Shown: positions 20,219 to 30,122, counted from the stretch's first letter. The stretch: DNA of 64,000 bases from Polynucleobacter sp. AM-7D1 (GCF_018688455.1 NZ_CP061319.1:1550001-1614000); one strand, 5' to 3'. A program made the numbers and translations. The notes: a model not told the origin generated them from the sequence alone.

Positions 20219-23072
20219 AAAAGAAAACTCTTACCCCGTCAATCTTCTAGAGACCTCATTCCCAATGCGGGGAGACCTGCCGAAGCGTGAGCCTCAATGG
20301 GTTGCTCAGTGGCAGAAAAATAAACTCTACGAAAAGATTCGTGCAGCACACGCCAATCAACCAAAATTTATTTTGCATGATGGTCCTCCCTATGCAAACG
20401 GTGATATTCATATTGGTCATGCAGTAAATAAGATCCTCAAGGACATGATCGTGAAGTCTCGCTGGTTAATGGGCTTCGACTCTGCATACGTCCCAGGCTG
20501 GGATTGCCATGGCATGCCGATTGAGATTCAGATTGAAAAAGAGTTTGGTAAAAATTTACCTACGGCTGAAGTCCAGTCAAAAGCCCGTGCTTACGCCAAG
20601 ATACAAGTGGATAAGCAGAAAAAAGATTTTGAACGTTTGGGTGTTCTGGGCGATTGGAACAACCCCTACCTCACCATGAACCACCGTAATGAAGCCGATG
20701 AAATTCGTGCACTTGGGAAGATCTGGGAAAAGGGTTATGTCTTCCGTGGTCTCAAGCCAGTGAACTGGTGCTTTGACTGCGGCTCTGCACTAGCTGAAGC
20801 TGAAGTGGAATACCAAGATAAGACTGATCCAACGGTAGATGTTGGCTTTGCTTTTGATGATGCACAGCGTCCACAGCTTGCAAAAGTGTTTGGCCTACCT
20901 GAGATTCCAGCTAAGCCTGGAATGATTGTGATTTGGACCACAACACCTTGGACCATCCCATCTAACCAAGCCTTGAATGTTCACCCAGAACTTACTTACG
21001 CCTTAGTCGATACAGGCGATAAGCTGCTCATCTTGGCAAAGGATCGCGTACAAACTTGCCTCGAAGATTTTGGCCTTGAAGGTAAAGTCATTGCAACTTG
21101 TTTAGGTAGCCAATTAGCCAACATCTCGTTTTGGCATCCACTCACTCCATTGCATGAGGGATACAAGCGCCTCTCACCAATCTACCCAGCTGAATACGTC
21201 ACACTCGATACCGGTACTGGTGTTGTGCACTCTGCACCGGCTTATGGTGAGGAAGACTTTAAATCATGCAAAGCAAATAAATTAGCGGATAAAGATATCT
21301 TGAACCCAGTCATGGGTAACGGTGTGTATGCCTCTTGGTTGCCACTCTTTGCTAATGAATACATTTGGAAAGCCAATCCCAAGATTGTCGAAGCCATGCG
21401 TGAAGCAGGCAGCCTCTTGCGAGATAAAACCTATACCCACTCTTACATGCACTGCTGGCGTCACAAGTCGCCGATTATTTATCGTGCAACCTCACAGTGG
21501 TTTGCAAGTATGGATAAGAAACCATCTGACGGCAAAGCAAGTCTGCGCGAGGCAGCATTAACTGGCATTGAAAATACTGAGTTCTTCCCGGCTTGGGGTA
21601 AGCAGCGCCTCAAGAGCATGATTGCCAACCGTCCAGACTGGACCTTGTCACGTCAGCGTCAATGGGGCGTACCTATGGCTTTCTTTGTTCATAAAGAAAG
21701 TGGTGAGCCACATCCACGTACGGTTGAATTGCTCGAAGAGATTGCAAAGCGAGTTGAAAAAGAAGGTATTGAAGCTTGGCAAAAGCTTGAGGTGGCCGAA
21801 CTGCTTGGTGAAGAAGCAGCTCAATATGAGAAGAATCGTGACACTCTAGATGTGTGGTTTGATTCCGGCACTACGCACTGGCATGTTATTCGCGGCTCAC
21901 ACCGTGATGAACTCTATCGCCCTGAAGCCGAAAGTACCGATGGTCGTTTAGCCGACTTATATCTTGAGGGTTCAGACCAACACCGTGGTTGGTTCCACTC
22001 ATCCCTGCTTACTGGCGCCATGCTCGATGGCAAGCCGCCATACAAAGCACTTCTAACCCATGGCTTTACCGTAGATGGCCAAGGTCGCAAGATGAGTAAG
22101 TCTGTGGGTAATGTGATTGCCCCGCAGCAAGTTGCCGATAAGTTGGGTGCAGAGATTATTCGTTTGTGGGTAGCGTCTACCGATTACTCCGGCGAGATGA
22201 CGATCTCGGATGAGATTCTGAAACGTGTGGTGGAAAGCTATCGTCGTATCCGCAATACATTGCGATTCTTACTGGCCAACCTATCTGACTTTGACCCATC
22301 AAAGCACAGCATGCCTGAAAGTGAGTGGCTTGAGATTGACCGCTATGCCGTTGCACTTGCCAATCAATTACAAAATGAAGTACAGGCTCACTACAAAGCT
22401 TATGAGTTCCAGCCCGCTGTAGCTCGCATGCTGACTTTCTGCTCAGAAGATTTAGGTGGCTTCTACTTAGATATTCTTAAAGATCGCTTATATACCAGCG
22501 CTCCAGACTCTAAAGAGCGTCGTGCTGCACAAAACGCACTGTTTCACATCACTCGCAATCTTTTAAAGTGGTTGGCTCCATTCCTATCCTTTACCGCCGA
22601 GGAAGCGTGGTCATCATTTCCGCATGGTGCAAATGAGAAACTCAGCGAATCCATCTTCATGGAAGAGTTCGGCACCTTCCCAGAAATCGACCACGCAACT
22701 GAGCTACTTGCAAAGTGGGAACGCATTCGCGAAATTCGCTCTGAGGTAACGAAGGCTATTGAGATTGAACGTGAGGCTGGCAATGTAGGCTCATCTCTGC
22801 AAGCAGAGCTCACCATTAAAGTGGGTGATATCGATTTTGCAATTTTGCATTCTCTTGAAGATGACTTGCGCTTTGTCACCATTACCTCTAGTGCCAATAT
22901 TGAATTGAGTAATGGCGGTCTCGAAGTCCTGGTGAGAGGCAGTCAATATAAAAAGTGTGGGCGCTGCTGGCATCACACTGCCGATGTTGGCGCCAATGCA
23001 GAGCATCCAGAATTGTGCGGTAGATGCATCAGCAATCTTTTTGGGGATGGTGAAGCACGCTTGTTTGCATAA
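20211..23072 (+). CDS. ileS: Isoleucyl-tRNA synthetase
   Basis: Class I synthetase with editing domain, 953 residues from ATG 20211 ([19 protein letters not shown]). HIGH is at 67-70, the CP1 editing domain has [17 protein letters not shown], and KMSKS is at 627-631. The C-terminal zinc motif KCGRCWHH...CGRCISN marks the bacterial type with a C-terminal zinc finger. The frame is open further upstream, but that stretch lies within ribF and is not conserved. The start sits inside the last codons of ribF, so reinitiation or coupling is likely. lspA follows after 26 bases. Confidence 0.97.
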   Translation: MSEKENSYPVNLLETSFPMRGDLPKREPQWVAQWQKNKLYEKIRAAHANQPKFILHDGPPYANGDIHIGHAVNKILKDMIVKSRWLMGFDSAYVPGWDCHGMPIEIQIEKEFGKNLPTAEVQSKARAYAKIQVDKQKKDFERLGVLGDWNNPYLTMNHRNEADEIRALGKIWEKGYVFRGLKPVNWCFDCGSALAEAEVEYQDKTDPTVDVGFAFDDAQRPQLAKVFGLPEIPAKPGMIVIWTTTPWTIPSNQALNVHPELTYALVDTGDKLLILAKDRVQTCLEDFGLEGKVIATCLGSQLANISFWHPLTPLHEGYKRLSPIYPAEYVTLDTGTGVVHSAPAYGEEDFKSCKANKLADKDILNPVMGNGVYASWLPLFANEYIWKANPKIVEAMREAGSLLRDKTYTHSYMHCWRHKSPIIYRATSQWFASMDKKPSDGKASLREAALTGIENTEFFPAWGKQRLKSMIANRPDWTLSRQRQWGVPMAFFVHKESGEPHPRTVELLEEIAKRVEKEGIEAWQKLEVAELLGEEAAQYEKNRDTLDVWFDSGTTHWHVIRGSHRDELYRPEAESTDGRLADLYLEGSDQHRGWFHSSLLTGAMLDGKPPYKALLTHGFTVDGQGRKMSKSVGNVIAPQQVADKLGAEIIRLWVASTDYSGEMTISDEILKRVVESYRRIRNTLRFLLANLSDFDPSKHSMPESEWLEIDRYAVALANQLQNEVQAHYKAYEFQPAVARMLTFCSEDLGGFYLDILKDRLYTSAPDSKERRAAQNALFHITRNLLKWLAPFLSFTAEEAWSSFPHGANEKLSESIFMEEFGTFPEIDHATELLAKWERIREIRSEVTKAIEIEREAGNVGSSLQAELTIKVGDIDFAILHSLEDDLRFVTITSSANIELSNGGLEVLVRGSQYKKCGRCWHHTADVGANAEHPELCGRCISNLFGDGEARLFA

Positions 23073-23098
23073 ACAATCGGCATTCATAACACCACGCC

Positions 23099-23593
23099 AT
23101 GAGCGCAAACCTATCCTTTCTTCGTTATCTAGCGATTGCAAGTATTACGCTATTGCTAGACCAACTGAGTAAATGGTCTGCCTTAAGCAATCTTCAATTA
23201 GGTGTACCTGAACCCGTCCTGCCATTTATGAACTGGTTGTTGCTATTCAATCCGGGAGCAGCGTTTTCTTTTTTGGCTCAGAGCTCAGGATGGCAGCGCT
23301 GGTTCTTTACGGTCCTTGGCTTAGCAGCTTCGGCTTACATCCTTTGGCTGCTACGCAAGAGTCTGAGTGACAAGATGCTCTGCTGGGCTCTCAGCCTCAT
23401 TCTGGGGGGTGCACTTGGCAATGTCTTGGATCGCATCTTGTATGGCGCTGTAGTCGACTTTATAGATTTACATTACGCCAATTGGCATTGGCCTGCTTTC
23501 AATATTGCCGATAGTGCCATTTGCATTGGTGCTGGCCTCATTATTTGGGGCGAGCTTAGCAAGTCATTTGGCAAAAAGCCTCAATCCCATTAA
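23099..23593 (+). CDS. lspA: Lipoprotein signal peptidase II
   Basis: Inner-membrane aspartic protease that removes signal peptides from prolipoproteins. 164 residues with four membrane helices (about 8-22, 44-60, 66-86, 94-112 and a C-terminal one near 135-155 including the active-site region). Conserved blocks are DQLSKW (21-26), FNPGAAFSFL (50-59), GNVLDRILYGAVVDFID (107-123) and FNIADSAI (134-141); the paired catalytic aspartates lie in the last two. It stays with ileS as in enterobacteria. Confidence 0.96.
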   Translation: MSANLSFLRYLAIASITLLLDQLSKWSALSNLQLGVPEPVLPFMNWLLLFNPGAAFSFLAQSSGWQRWFFTVLGLAASAYILWLLRKSLSDKMLCWALSLILGGALGNVLDRILYGAVVDFIDLHYANWHWPAFNIADSAICIGAGLIIWGELSKSFGKKPQSH

Positions 23594-23602
23594 GCTGGTC
23601 CC

Positions 23603-24814
23603 ATGCAATCACTTTTAAATAAGAAAATCGTACTCGGCATTTCTGGTGGTATTGCAGCCTATAAGTCTGCAGAGCTGGCACGTCAGTTGATGCAAGAAGG
23701 TGCCAGCGTCCAAGTGGTAATGACCCAAGCTGCCCAACAATTTGTGACGCCAGTCACTATGCAAGCACTCACAGGCAATCCGGTTTACACCAGCCAATGG
23801 GATAGCAGCATTGCCAACAATATGGCCCACATTGAACTTTCTAGAGCTGCAGATGCGATTTTGATTGCGCCGGCAAGTGCAGATCTGATGGCCAAACTAT
23901 CCCTTGGTCTGGCTGATGATTTACTCACCACTCTTTGCCTAGCAAGAGATTGCCCACTGTTGCTGGCTCCTGCCATGAACAAACAAATGTGGGAACATGC
24001 CGCAACCCAAAGAAGCGCTGAACGACTGGTTAAAGACAGTGTCACATTACTCGGCCCTGCAAGTGGCTTTCAGGCATGTGGCGAAGTTGGCTTTGGTCGC
24101 ATGCTCGAACCTGCAGAAATTACTGAGCAATTAATTGCCTTCTTCCAAAAGAAACCCTTGTTAGGCAAGAGAGTTTTAATTACTGCTGGACCGACCTTTG
24201 AAGCAATCGATCCCGTACGCGGCATTACCAATCGTAGCTCTGGCAAGATGGGGTTTGCAATCGCTCGCGCTGCTGTAGAGGCTGGTGCGGAAGTTCACCT
24301 GATAGCCGGTCCTTGCGAGCTAGATACACCACTGGCTGCGACTGGAAAAATTACGCGCACGAATGTAGTTAGCGCTAAAGAAATGCACGCAGCCACCATG
24401 CAATCTGCAGGCTGCGATATTTTCTTTGCTGTTTCTGCCGTTGCTGATTGGGGTATTGCAAAGCCCGCCAAAGAGAAAATAAAGCGCCAAGGCAAACAAG
24501 CACCAAACCTAGAATTTATTGCCAATCCAGATATTCTGGCGGATGTTGCAAAGACAGTGAAAACTAAAGGTGGCAAGTCATGCCCTTACTGTGTTGGCTT
24601 TGCCGCTGAATCTACAGACCTCTTAAAGCATGCACAAGAAAAACTGCAGCGCAAAGGTATTCCGATGATCGTGGGCAATATTGGCCCAGATACTTTTGGT
24701 AGCGATCTCAATGAATTACTCATTGTTGAAAAAAATACCAACAAAAAAATTGCTAAAGCTGAAAAGCTTCAGCTAGCACGCCAACTCATTGCACTAGTTG
24801 CTAAGAAAATTTAA
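23603..24814 (+). CDS. coaBC: Bifunctional phosphopantothenoylcysteine decarboxylase/synthetase
   Basis: Two successive steps of coenzyme A synthesis. The N-terminal flavin-dependent CoaC domain has [14 protein letters not shown] (residues 11-24), the active His in [12 protein letters not shown] and PAMNKQMW; the CoaB domain begins near residue 190 with [26 protein letters not shown] and has GFAAES near 330. 403 residues is typical. Nine bases separate it from lspA and dut follows, the widespread coaBC-dut pairing. Confidence 0.97.
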   Translation: MQSLLNKKIVLGISGGIAAYKSAELARQLMQEGASVQVVMTQAAQQFVTPVTMQALTGNPVYTSQWDSSIANNMAHIELSRAADAILIAPASADLMAKLSLGLADDLLTTLCLARDCPLLLAPAMNKQMWEHAATQRSAERLVKDSVTLLGPASGFQACGEVGFGRMLEPAEITEQLIAFFQKKPLLGKRVLITAGPTFEAIDPVRGITNRSSGKMGFAIARAAVEAGAEVHLIAGPCELDTPLAATGKITRTNVVSAKEMHAATMQSAGCDIFFAVSAVADWGIAKPAKEKIKRQGKQAPNLEFIANPDILADVAKTVKTKGGKSCPYCVGFAAESTDLLKHAQEKLQRKGIPMIVGNIGPDTFGSDLNELLIVEKNTNKKIAKAEKLQLARQLIALVAKKI

Positions 24815-24848
24815 TTCCCCAAACCAATACCCTGCTTTAGGAAATTGT

Positions 24849-25298
24849 ATGCAAGAACTTCAAGTCAAAATTCTCGATGAACGTATGCGCGACCAGTTGC
24901 CAAGCTATGGCACGCCAGGTAGCGCAGGCCTGGATCTGCGCGCCTGCATTGATGAAACCATTGAAATCGCTCCAGGACAAACCGTTCTCATCCCAACAGG
25001 TTTAGCTATTTATGTAGAAGATCCACGCTATGCGGCATTCATCCTCCCGCGCTCTGGTCTAGGCCATAAACATGGCATCGTACTGGGGAACCTCGTGGGA
25101 CTAATTGATTCAGACTACCAAGGCCAACTGATGGTCAGCACCTGGAATCGCGGATCTACAACATTCAAGCTCGAGCCTATGGAGCGTCTTGCTCAGTTAG
25201 TGGTGATGCCAGTACAACAAGTTCAACTCAAAGTAGTAGAAGAATTTACCGAGAGTAGTCGCGGTGCAGGTGGTTTTGGGAGTACTGGTAGATCATAG
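24849..25298 (+). CDS. dut: dUTP diphosphatase
   Basis: Trimeric dUTPase of 149 residues that keeps dUTP low and supplies dUMP. The five family motifs are present: [40 protein letters not shown] and the flexible C-terminal [10 protein letters not shown]. The ATG at 24849 is preceded by AGGA at good spacing; an upstream in-frame extension would overlap coaBC and is rejected. It ends the ribF-ileS-lspA-coaBC-dut run. No clear terminator follows before the convergent secreted-protein gene 28 bases on. Confidence 0.96.
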   Translation: MQELQVKILDERMRDQLPSYGTPGSAGLDLRACIDETIEIAPGQTVLIPTGLAIYVEDPRYAAFILPRSGLGHKHGIVLGNLVGLIDSDYQGQLMVSTWNRGSTTFKLEPMERLAQLVVMPVQQVQLKVVEEFTESSRGAGGFGSTGRS

Positions 25299-25326
25299 TA
25301 GTGCAAGGTATTTTTACCGCCTGAAA

Positions 25327-26058
25327 TCATCGACTGATAACGGGACGCCTAAGCGATCTGCGAGTATCAATAATAGTTTTATACCCAGTAACCGGATCGA
25401 TCGTTTCTGTATAGGCACCCAATATATTGGATGCCGGAATTTCCTCATGCGGTTTTTCATGCTGAAGGACTTGAGTTTTCTTCAATCCCGCTTCTTGCTC
25501 CTCATGCAAACGAATACAACTTGGGGCAGCCGCAGAATATTTGCTAGTGCATTTAATCGCTAAGGCATCTTCATGCATCCCAACCTGATCAAATGATCTC
25601 GCTGCCTCAAATGTCATGCACTCTGTTGACTCCCAAGACGAGCCCCCACTAAACCCAAATAAAACTGCAGAACCCCCAATTGATGTAGATCCCATGCAAG
25701 GTGCAGTAGGATGATTCGCTGGAGAAAATGCAGTAGCAACCGGAATCTTGGGAGTTGCATAGGTAGATGAAATAGTGGTGTTTCCTGAAATATTTCCCTG
25801 AGAACTAGAGTCTCCTGTAGAGGTGTTGCCCACTGATCCGCCAAGAGATGTTGAGCTTGATGAACCAGTAGTAAGGTCTCCAACGCTTGAGCTCGATGGG
25901 CCAGTTATAACGTCTCCGACAGTGGAAACAGAATTACTAAGAGGACTGCTAGTGATGGCACCACCTGTAGTCGTGGCTGATGTATCGATATTTATCTGAG
26001 CATGAGGTTTGCTACATACAAGCGCAATTAAACTTGCCATTGCAAGTTTTTTAAACAT
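25327..26058 (-). CDS. Secreted Ser/Thr/Gly-rich protein of unknown function
   Basis: I do not recognise a named family with certainty. The 243-residue product begins with a clear Sec signal peptide (residues 1-20, likely cut after PHA), followed by a low-complexity Ser/Thr/Gly region (about 24-98) with imperfect repeats: VGDVITGPSSSS at 49-58 onward, then VGDLTTGSSSS, then a third degenerate copy. A second part (about 119-181) looks folded and has four cysteines, Cys121 (PCMGS), Cys147 (STEC), Cys170 and Cys181, with a Gly-rich FGFSGGSSW and an EAARSFDQVGMHEDALAIKC helix. The C-terminal tail is charged and ends RRSLRRPVISR. From memory it resembles short secreted proteins with a CMGSxS...W...C...AxxLxxxGxxxxAxxxxC pattern, but this is unverified. 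It is flanked by dut and clpA and stands alone. Confidence 0.7.
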   Translation of the reverse strand: MFKKLAMASLIALVCSKPHAQINIDTSATTTGGAITSSPLSNSVSTVGDVITGPSSSSVGDLTTGSSSSTSLGGSVGNTSTGDSSSQGNISGNTTISSTYATPKIPVATAFSPANHPTAPCMGSTSIGGSAVLFGFSGGSSWESTECMTFEAARSFDQVGMHEDALAIKCTSKYSAAAPSCIRLHEEQEAGLKKTQVLQHEKPHEEIPASNILGAYTETIDPVTGYKTIIDTRRSLRRPVISR

Positions 26059-26111
26059 ATAAAATTTTTTCTGAGAGGAGTGAAGCCTACTCTAATTCGC
26101 TAGAGAGGACG

Positions 26112-26168
26112 ACTGTTACGTGAGGTTGAAAGACCCGAGGCTGTAACAGTTATCAACCTCGAGGTAAC
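26112..26168. repeat. Interleaved, mutually exclusive inverted repeats (possible RNA switch)
   Basis: Two 8-bp inverted repeats are interleaved: ACTGTTAC (26112-26119) with GTAACAGT (26143-26150), and GAGGTTGA (26122-26129) with TCAACCTC (26153-26160). A further GTAAC at 26164-26168 lets the first block pair instead as one longer hairpin, GTTAC plus GAGGTTGA with TCAACCTC plus GTAAC. The layout lies 54-110 bases upstream of the secreted-protein ATG on the minus strand. Confidence 0.55.
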
Positions 26169-26282
26169 CCTAAGATACTCGCAAAAATCAGTAATAGATA
26201 TAGCGTGCGGATAATAAGTCTCCATTCGTCTGAATGATGGCTATTTAGATAGTCATGTAAATTATTAAGGTATTTATATAAA

Positions 26283-26317
26283 AGTAAAGGCCACCCTTTA
26301 GGTAGCCTTTACTCGAT
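26283..26317 (-). terminator. Intrinsic terminator of clpS-clpA
   Basis: On the minus strand AGTAAAGGCTACC pairs over 13 positions (one G-U) with GGTGGCCTTTACT across a five-base loop (26283-26313), followed by TTTTAT. It lies about 35 bases behind the clpA stop. Confidence 0.8.
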
Positions 26318-26347
26318 TGCAAAATATGTCAGCAAATTTAAATTGAA

Positions 26348-28654
26348 TTAAATCTCCTCAACTGGAGCTACATCTGCCTTAGGTCGCTTACCTGGAATCA
26401 CGGGGGCATCAAACTGAAGTTGGACTTTGCCATCAGTATCAATGTCGACGTCCACATGACCGCCCTGCGCCAATTTTCCAAACAGCAATTCATCAGCCAA
26501 GGCTTTGCGAACAGTATCTTGAATAATGCGCTGCATAGGTCTTGCGCCCATAAGCGGGTCAAAACCATGCTTAGCCAGATGCGCACGCAATGCTGGACTA
26601 AAGCTTGCATCCACTTTCTTCTCATGCAATTGCTCTTCAAGCTGCATTAAGAACTTATCAACAACTCGCATGATGATGGTCTCATCGAGCGCCTTGAAGG
26701 AAACAATCGCATCTAGACGGTTACGGAACTCAGGCGTGAAGAACTTCTTGATATCCGCCATCTCATCACCAGACTCACGGGCATTGGTAAAGCCGATAGT
26801 AGACTTCTGCATCGCTTCCGCACCAGCATTGGTGGTCATGATAATGATGACATTACGGAAGTCGGTCTTGCGGCCGTTGTTATCCGTAAGGGTGCCGTGA
26901 TCCATGACCTGCAAAAGGATATTGAAAATATCTGGGTGAGCTTTTTCAATTTCATCAAGCAAGAGTACGCAATGTGGCTTTTTATTTACGGCCTCAGTCA
27001 GCAAGCCGCCTTGATCAAAGCCAACATATCCAGGAGGCGCACCGATTAAGCGGCTAACTGCATGACGCTCCATATACTCTGACATATCAAAACGCAAAAG
27101 CTCAATCCCGAGTATGTAGGCAAGCTGCTTAGCAACCTCAGTCTTACCAACACCAGTTGGACCAGAGAACAAGAATGAGCCAATCGGTCTATCAATCTTG
27201 CCAAGGCCTGCACGAGTCATCTTAATAGCGCTAGCCAATGCCTCAATTGCAGGATCCTGACCAAACACCACACTCTTAATATCGCGATCCAGTGTTTGTA
27301 ACTTGCTACGATCATCTACCGTCACAGACTGTGGCGGTATACGTGCGATCTTTGCAACAATCTCTTCAATCTCTGGGCGACCAATCGTTTTCTTCTGCTT
27401 AGACTTAGGCAAAATGCGCTGCGCTGCACCTGCTTCATCAATTACATCAATTGCCTTATCTGGCAAATGCCGATCATTGATATAACGTGAAGATAGCTCA
27501 GCAGCAGCCACTAAAGCAGCGGAAGCGTATTTAACGCCATGGTGCTCTTCAAAACGAGATTTGAGACCGCGCAAGATTTGTACAGTCTGATCCACGGTTG
27601 GCTCAACTACATCCACCTTCTGAAAACGACGTGACAGCGCGGCATCTTTTTCGAAAATGCCACGATATTCAGTAAAGGTAGTTGCGCCGATACACTTCAG
27701 CTGGCCATTTGATAAAGCAGGCTTTAATAAATTACTCGCATCTAATGTACCGCCTGAGGCTGCACCAGCACCAATCAGAGTATGAATCTCATCGATAAAT
27801 AAAACACCATGTGCACTGTCTTTTAAAGACTTCAAGACACTCTTCAAGCGTTGCTCAAAATCACCACGGTATTTAGTGCCAGCCAAAAGTGCACCCATGT
27901 CTAATGAATAGACTGTGGCATCAGCCAAGATTTCAGGCACATCGCCTTTCACAATTCTCCAGGCCAGGCCTTCAGCAATCGCAGTCTTACCTACGCCAGC
28001 CTCACCTACTAAGAGCGGATTATTTTTACGACGACGGCACAGCACCTGAATCACGCGCTCAACTTCACTCTCTCGACCAATAAGCGGATCAATCTTGCCC
28101 TGCTTGGCCATTAGATTAAGGTTCTGAGTGTATTGCTCCAGCGGACTCTCTTTACCGCCAGAGGATGCATCTTCGGTCTCCTGAGTAGATTCAGCAGGCT
28201 TCACCTGCTCAGTTTGATCCTTGCGTACACCGTGGCTAATAAAGTTCACTACATCCAAGCGAGTCACGCCTTGTTGCTGCAAGAAATAGACCGCATGCGA
28301 ATCTTTTTCGCCAAAGATAGCAACCAATACGTTTGCGCCAGTCACTTCTTTTTTGCCGCTTGATGTGGATTGCACATGCATGATGGCGCGCTGAATCACG
28401 CGCTGAAAACCTAAGGTTGGCTGTGTATCAACTTCATCGTTACCAGGGACAACTGGTGTGTTGTCATTAATAAAGTTTTTGAGTTGCGCACGCAGCTCAG
28501 CAATATTGACAGCGCAGGCTTTTAAAACCTCGACTGCCGTAGCATTGTCTAACAAAGCGGCAAGCAAATGCTCGACCGTAATAAATTCATGTCTTGAAGC
28601 TCGCGCATCAACAAATGCCATGTGCAAACTGACTTCTAGTTCCTGGGCAATCAT
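26348..28654 (-). CDS. clpA: ATP-dependent Clp protease ATPase subunit ClpA
   Basis: Hsp100 unfoldase that feeds substrates to ClpP. From ATG 28654 ([14 protein letters not shown]) it has 768 residues; the frame is open 34 codons further up but that lies within clpS. An N-terminal repeat domain binds ClpS, then come two AAA+ modules with Walker A sequences GEAGVGKTA (about 215) and GPTGVGKTE (about 497), and Walker B FIDEIHTL and LLDEIEKA. The IGL-type ClpP-docking region and C-terminal D2-small domain are present. The start overlaps the clpS stop by four bases. Confidence 0.97.
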   Translation of the reverse strand: MIAQELEVSLHMAFVDARASRHEFITVEHLLAALLDNATAVEVLKACAVNIAELRAQLKNFINDNTPVVPGNDEVDTQPTLGFQRVIQRAIMHVQSTSSGKKEVTGANVLVAIFGEKDSHAVYFLQQQGVTRLDVVNFISHGVRKDQTEQVKPAESTQETEDASSGGKESPLEQYTQNLNLMAKQGKIDPLIGRESEVERVIQVLCRRRKNNPLLVGEAGVGKTAIAEGLAWRIVKGDVPEILADATVYSLDMGALLAGTKYRGDFEQRLKSVLKSLKDSAHGVLFIDEIHTLIGAGAASGGTLDASNLLKPALSNGQLKCIGATTFTEYRGIFEKDAALSRRFQKVDVVEPTVDQTVQILRGLKSRFEEHHGVKYASAALVAAAELSSRYINDRHLPDKAIDVIDEAGAAQRILPKSKQKKTIGRPEIEEIVAKIARIPPQSVTVDDRSKLQTLDRDIKSVVFGQDPAIEALASAIKMTRAGLGKIDRPIGSFLFSGPTGVGKTEVAKQLAYILGIELLRFDMSEYMERHAVSRLIGAPPGYVGFDQGGLLTEAVNKKPHCVLLLDEIEKAHPDIFNILLQVMDHGTLTDNNGRKTDFRNVIIIMTTNAGAEAMQKSTIGFTNARESGDEMADIKKFFTPEFRNRLDAIVSFKALDETIIMRVVDKFLMQLEEQLHEKKVDASFSPALRAHLAKHGFDPLMGARPMQRIIQDTVRKALADELLFGKLAQGGHVDVDIDTDGKVQLQFDAPVIPGKRPKADVAPVEEI

Positions 28655-28998
28655 GCTTCCTCCATAGTGCACTGTAGTGGGTGACCCGCTTCGCGGGATA
28701 GCTCGATAACTTGATGCACTTTTGTTGCTGCAACATCGCGTGTGAATACACCGCAAATGCCTTTACCAACTAAATGAACCTGCAACATGATCCGTGTAGC
28801 TGTCTCATGATCTTTATTAAAATACTCCTGAATGACCATCACCACAAATTCCATTGGCGTGTAATCGTCATTCAATAGTAGAACTTTATACATCGAAGGC
28901 GCCTTTAATTTCTCGGCCTGCTTTTCGAGAAGAATAGTGTCTTCAATGTAAGGGTTGTTTGGATTGCCAACCGTGGGATTTTTCGTTGTGCGACTCAT
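28651..28998 (-). CDS. clpS: ATP-dependent Clp protease adaptor ClpS
   Basis: Adaptor that delivers N-degron substrates to ClpAP. The start is taken at ATG 28998 ([17 protein letters not shown], 115 residues); an ATG three codons upstream is also possible, and the frame is open further up without conserved sequence. The core has [23 protein letters not shown], with the Asn-Asp pair that holds the N-end amino group, then [18 protein letters not shown]. It is translationally coupled to clpA by an ATGA overlap. Confidence 0.95.
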   Translation of the reverse strand: MSRTTKNPTVGNPNNPYIEDTILLEKQAEKLKAPSMYKVLLLNDDYTPMEFVVMVIQEYFNKDHETATRIMLQVHLVGKGICGVFTRDVAATKVHQVIELSREAGHPLQCTMEEA

Positions 28999-29078
28999 GT
29001 GAAACATTCTAAACACAGATATAAAAACTTGGATTTGAGGGCTTTGTTGCAAAAAAACCATCAAGAATGGCCTCTTAA

Positions 29079-29097
29079 CCCCATATTGGGGCATTTT
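29079..29097 (+). other. Hairpin with T run upstream of clpS, orientation antisense to clpS
   Basis: CCCC (29079-29082) and GGGG (29088-29091) close an ATATT loop and are followed by CATTTTT on the plus strand. It resembles a small intrinsic terminator, but no plus-strand gene precedes it. The surrounding intergenic region (28999-29144) shows nothing else. Confidence 0.35.
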
Positions 29098-29144
29098 TCG
29101 ATAAAAAAAGGGGTCTTTAGCAGTAACTATCTTGACCCAACCCC

Positions 29145-29173
29145 TTGACACCCCACCATAAAGGGCAAACAAT
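29145..29173 (+). promoter_or_regulatory. Cold-shock gene promoter with long leader
   Basis: Consensus -35 TTGACA (29145-29150), a 17-base spacer and -10 AACAAT (29168-29173). The expected start near 29180 gives a 5' leader of about 105 bases, as is usual for cspA-type thermosensing leaders. The ribosome binding site TGGAG is just before the ATG. Confidence 0.65.
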
Positions 29174-29283
29174 CAGGGGGTAGGCTTTATTTGAAGTCCT
29201 ATTTAGGCGTGTTGTAGAGCGAGACTGATTAAAAAGTATTCACCCTCATCACGGTTGTTTTAAGTTTATGTAATGGAGTTCGC

Positions 29284-29487
29284 ATGGCGACCGGAATTGT
29301 TAAGTGGTTCAATGATGCAAAAGGTTTTGGCTTTATCAAACCTGATGATGGTGAAGAAGAGTTGTTTGCGCATTTCAGCGCAATCACAATGCCTGGGTTC
29401 AAAACCCTCAAGGAAAACCAAAAGGTAACGTTTGACATTACCCAAGGTCCTAAAGGCAAACAAGCTACTAATATCCAAGCAGCTTAA
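29284..29487 (+). CDS. Cold-shock protein, CspA family
   Basis: A 67-residue single OB-fold domain that binds single-stranded RNA and DNA and melts mRNA structure. The RNP1 motif KGFGFI is at residues 13-18 and RNP2-like LFAHF at 27-31; [18 protein letters not shown] is the canonical beginning. It has its own promoter, a long leader and a strong terminator, so it is monocistronic. Whether it is cold-induced or constitutive cannot be told from sequence. Confidence 0.97.
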   Translation: MATGIVKWFNDAKGFGFIKPDDGEEELFAHFSAITMPGFKTLKENQKVTFDITQGPKGKQATNIQAA

Positions 29488-29506
29488 TCTGCTTTAGATC
29501 ATTATT

Positions 29507-29538
29507 AAAAACCCAGGACGTGTTCCTGGGTTTTTTTT
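29507..29538 (+). terminator. Intrinsic terminator of the cold-shock gene
   Basis: AAAAACCCAGGA (29507-29518) pairs with TCCTGGGTTTTT (29524-29535) and is followed by a T run. Confidence 0.92.
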
Positions 29539-29611
29539 CGCCTGAATTTTCATGCCCAGCCTACACCCTGACTTAGAATTAAGCTCACACCAACGGATCA
29601 CTCAGAACGCC

Positions 29612-30067
29612 ATGCTCCAATCCACAATCAAAAAATTTCTTACTCTACTGGTCACAGCGTCTAGCATCTTTGCTGCAGCTGCGTTCGCGCAAGTTAATAG
29701 CGGCCTGCCAACCGTTGAGCTGAAGGTCGGCATCTATCGTATTCAGGCAGAGCTGGCAGATACCTCTAAAGCACGTGAAATTGGACTCATGAATCGCACC
29801 AGCATGCCTACTAATTCTGGAATGCTGTTTATATTTGAGCAAAAAGCAGGGCATTGCTTCTGGATGAGTAACACCAAGATCCCACTATCCATCGCCTTTA
29901 TTGCTGATGATGGCAAGATTGTGAACATCGAAGAGATGCAAGCTGAGACTACCAACAACCACTGCCCTAAATCAGCCGTTCGTTATGCATTAGAGATGAA
30001 TAAACAATGGTTCTCTGAGAGAGTCATCGTGCCGGGCACTGTTATTCAAGGCTTACCCAAGAGATAG
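29612..30067 (+). CDS. Secreted DUF192-domain protein
   Basis: A 151-residue exported protein. A Sec signal peptide covers residues 1-26 (MLQSTIKKFLTLL ... AFA). The DUF192 domain follows with LADTSKAREIGLMNRTSMPTNSGMLFIF, CFWMSNTKIPLSIAFI and YALEMNKQWF. Function of the family is unknown; structures show a small beta fold with a conserved acidic and tryptophan patch. I chose ATG 29612 because it starts directly at the signal peptide; the frame is open 20 codons upstream. It follows the cold-shock gene but is separated from it by a terminator. Confidence 0.88.
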   Translation: MLQSTIKKFLTLLVTASSIFAAAAFAQVNSGLPTVELKVGIYRIQAELADTSKAREIGLMNRTSMPTNSGMLFIFEQKAGHCFWMSNTKIPLSIAFIADDGKIVNIEEMQAETTNNHCPKSAVRYALEMNKQWFSERVIVPGTVIQGLPKR

Positions 30068-30086
30068 GGACATTCAGTCGGGGGTC

Positions 30087-30122
30087 AATAAAAAACGCAG
30101 ACCTCAGTCTGCGTTTTTTATT
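30087..30122. terminator. Bidirectional terminator DUF192 gene / ppnP
   Basis: Sixteen-base perfect arms (30087-30102 and 30107-30122) around CTCA, with the core ACGCAGAC, A-rich on one side and T-rich on the other. It can end both converging units. Confidence 0.92.

Larger units (their letters stand above)
26059..26347. other. 289-base AT-rich intergenic region between secreted protein gene and clpA
   Basis: No gene-sized frame is seen. The region holds the paired inverted repeats at 26112-26168, smaller hairpins such as CATTC/GAATG at 26223-26236, and the clpA terminator at 26283-26317. A GATAAT hexamer on the plus strand at 26210-26215 has no good -35. No convincing minus-strand promoter for the secreted-protein gene was found by eye. 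Confidence 0.5.

Noticed and set aside
26059..26347. A known riboswitch or 6S-like RNA in the dut-clpA gap
   Set aside because: The repeats do not match any motif I know, and no promoter-RNA-terminator unit is evident. It is reported only as an unexplained structure.
28655..28756. A 34-codon N-terminal extension of clpA
   Set aside because: It lies inside clpS in another frame; family homology begins at [14 protein letters not shown].
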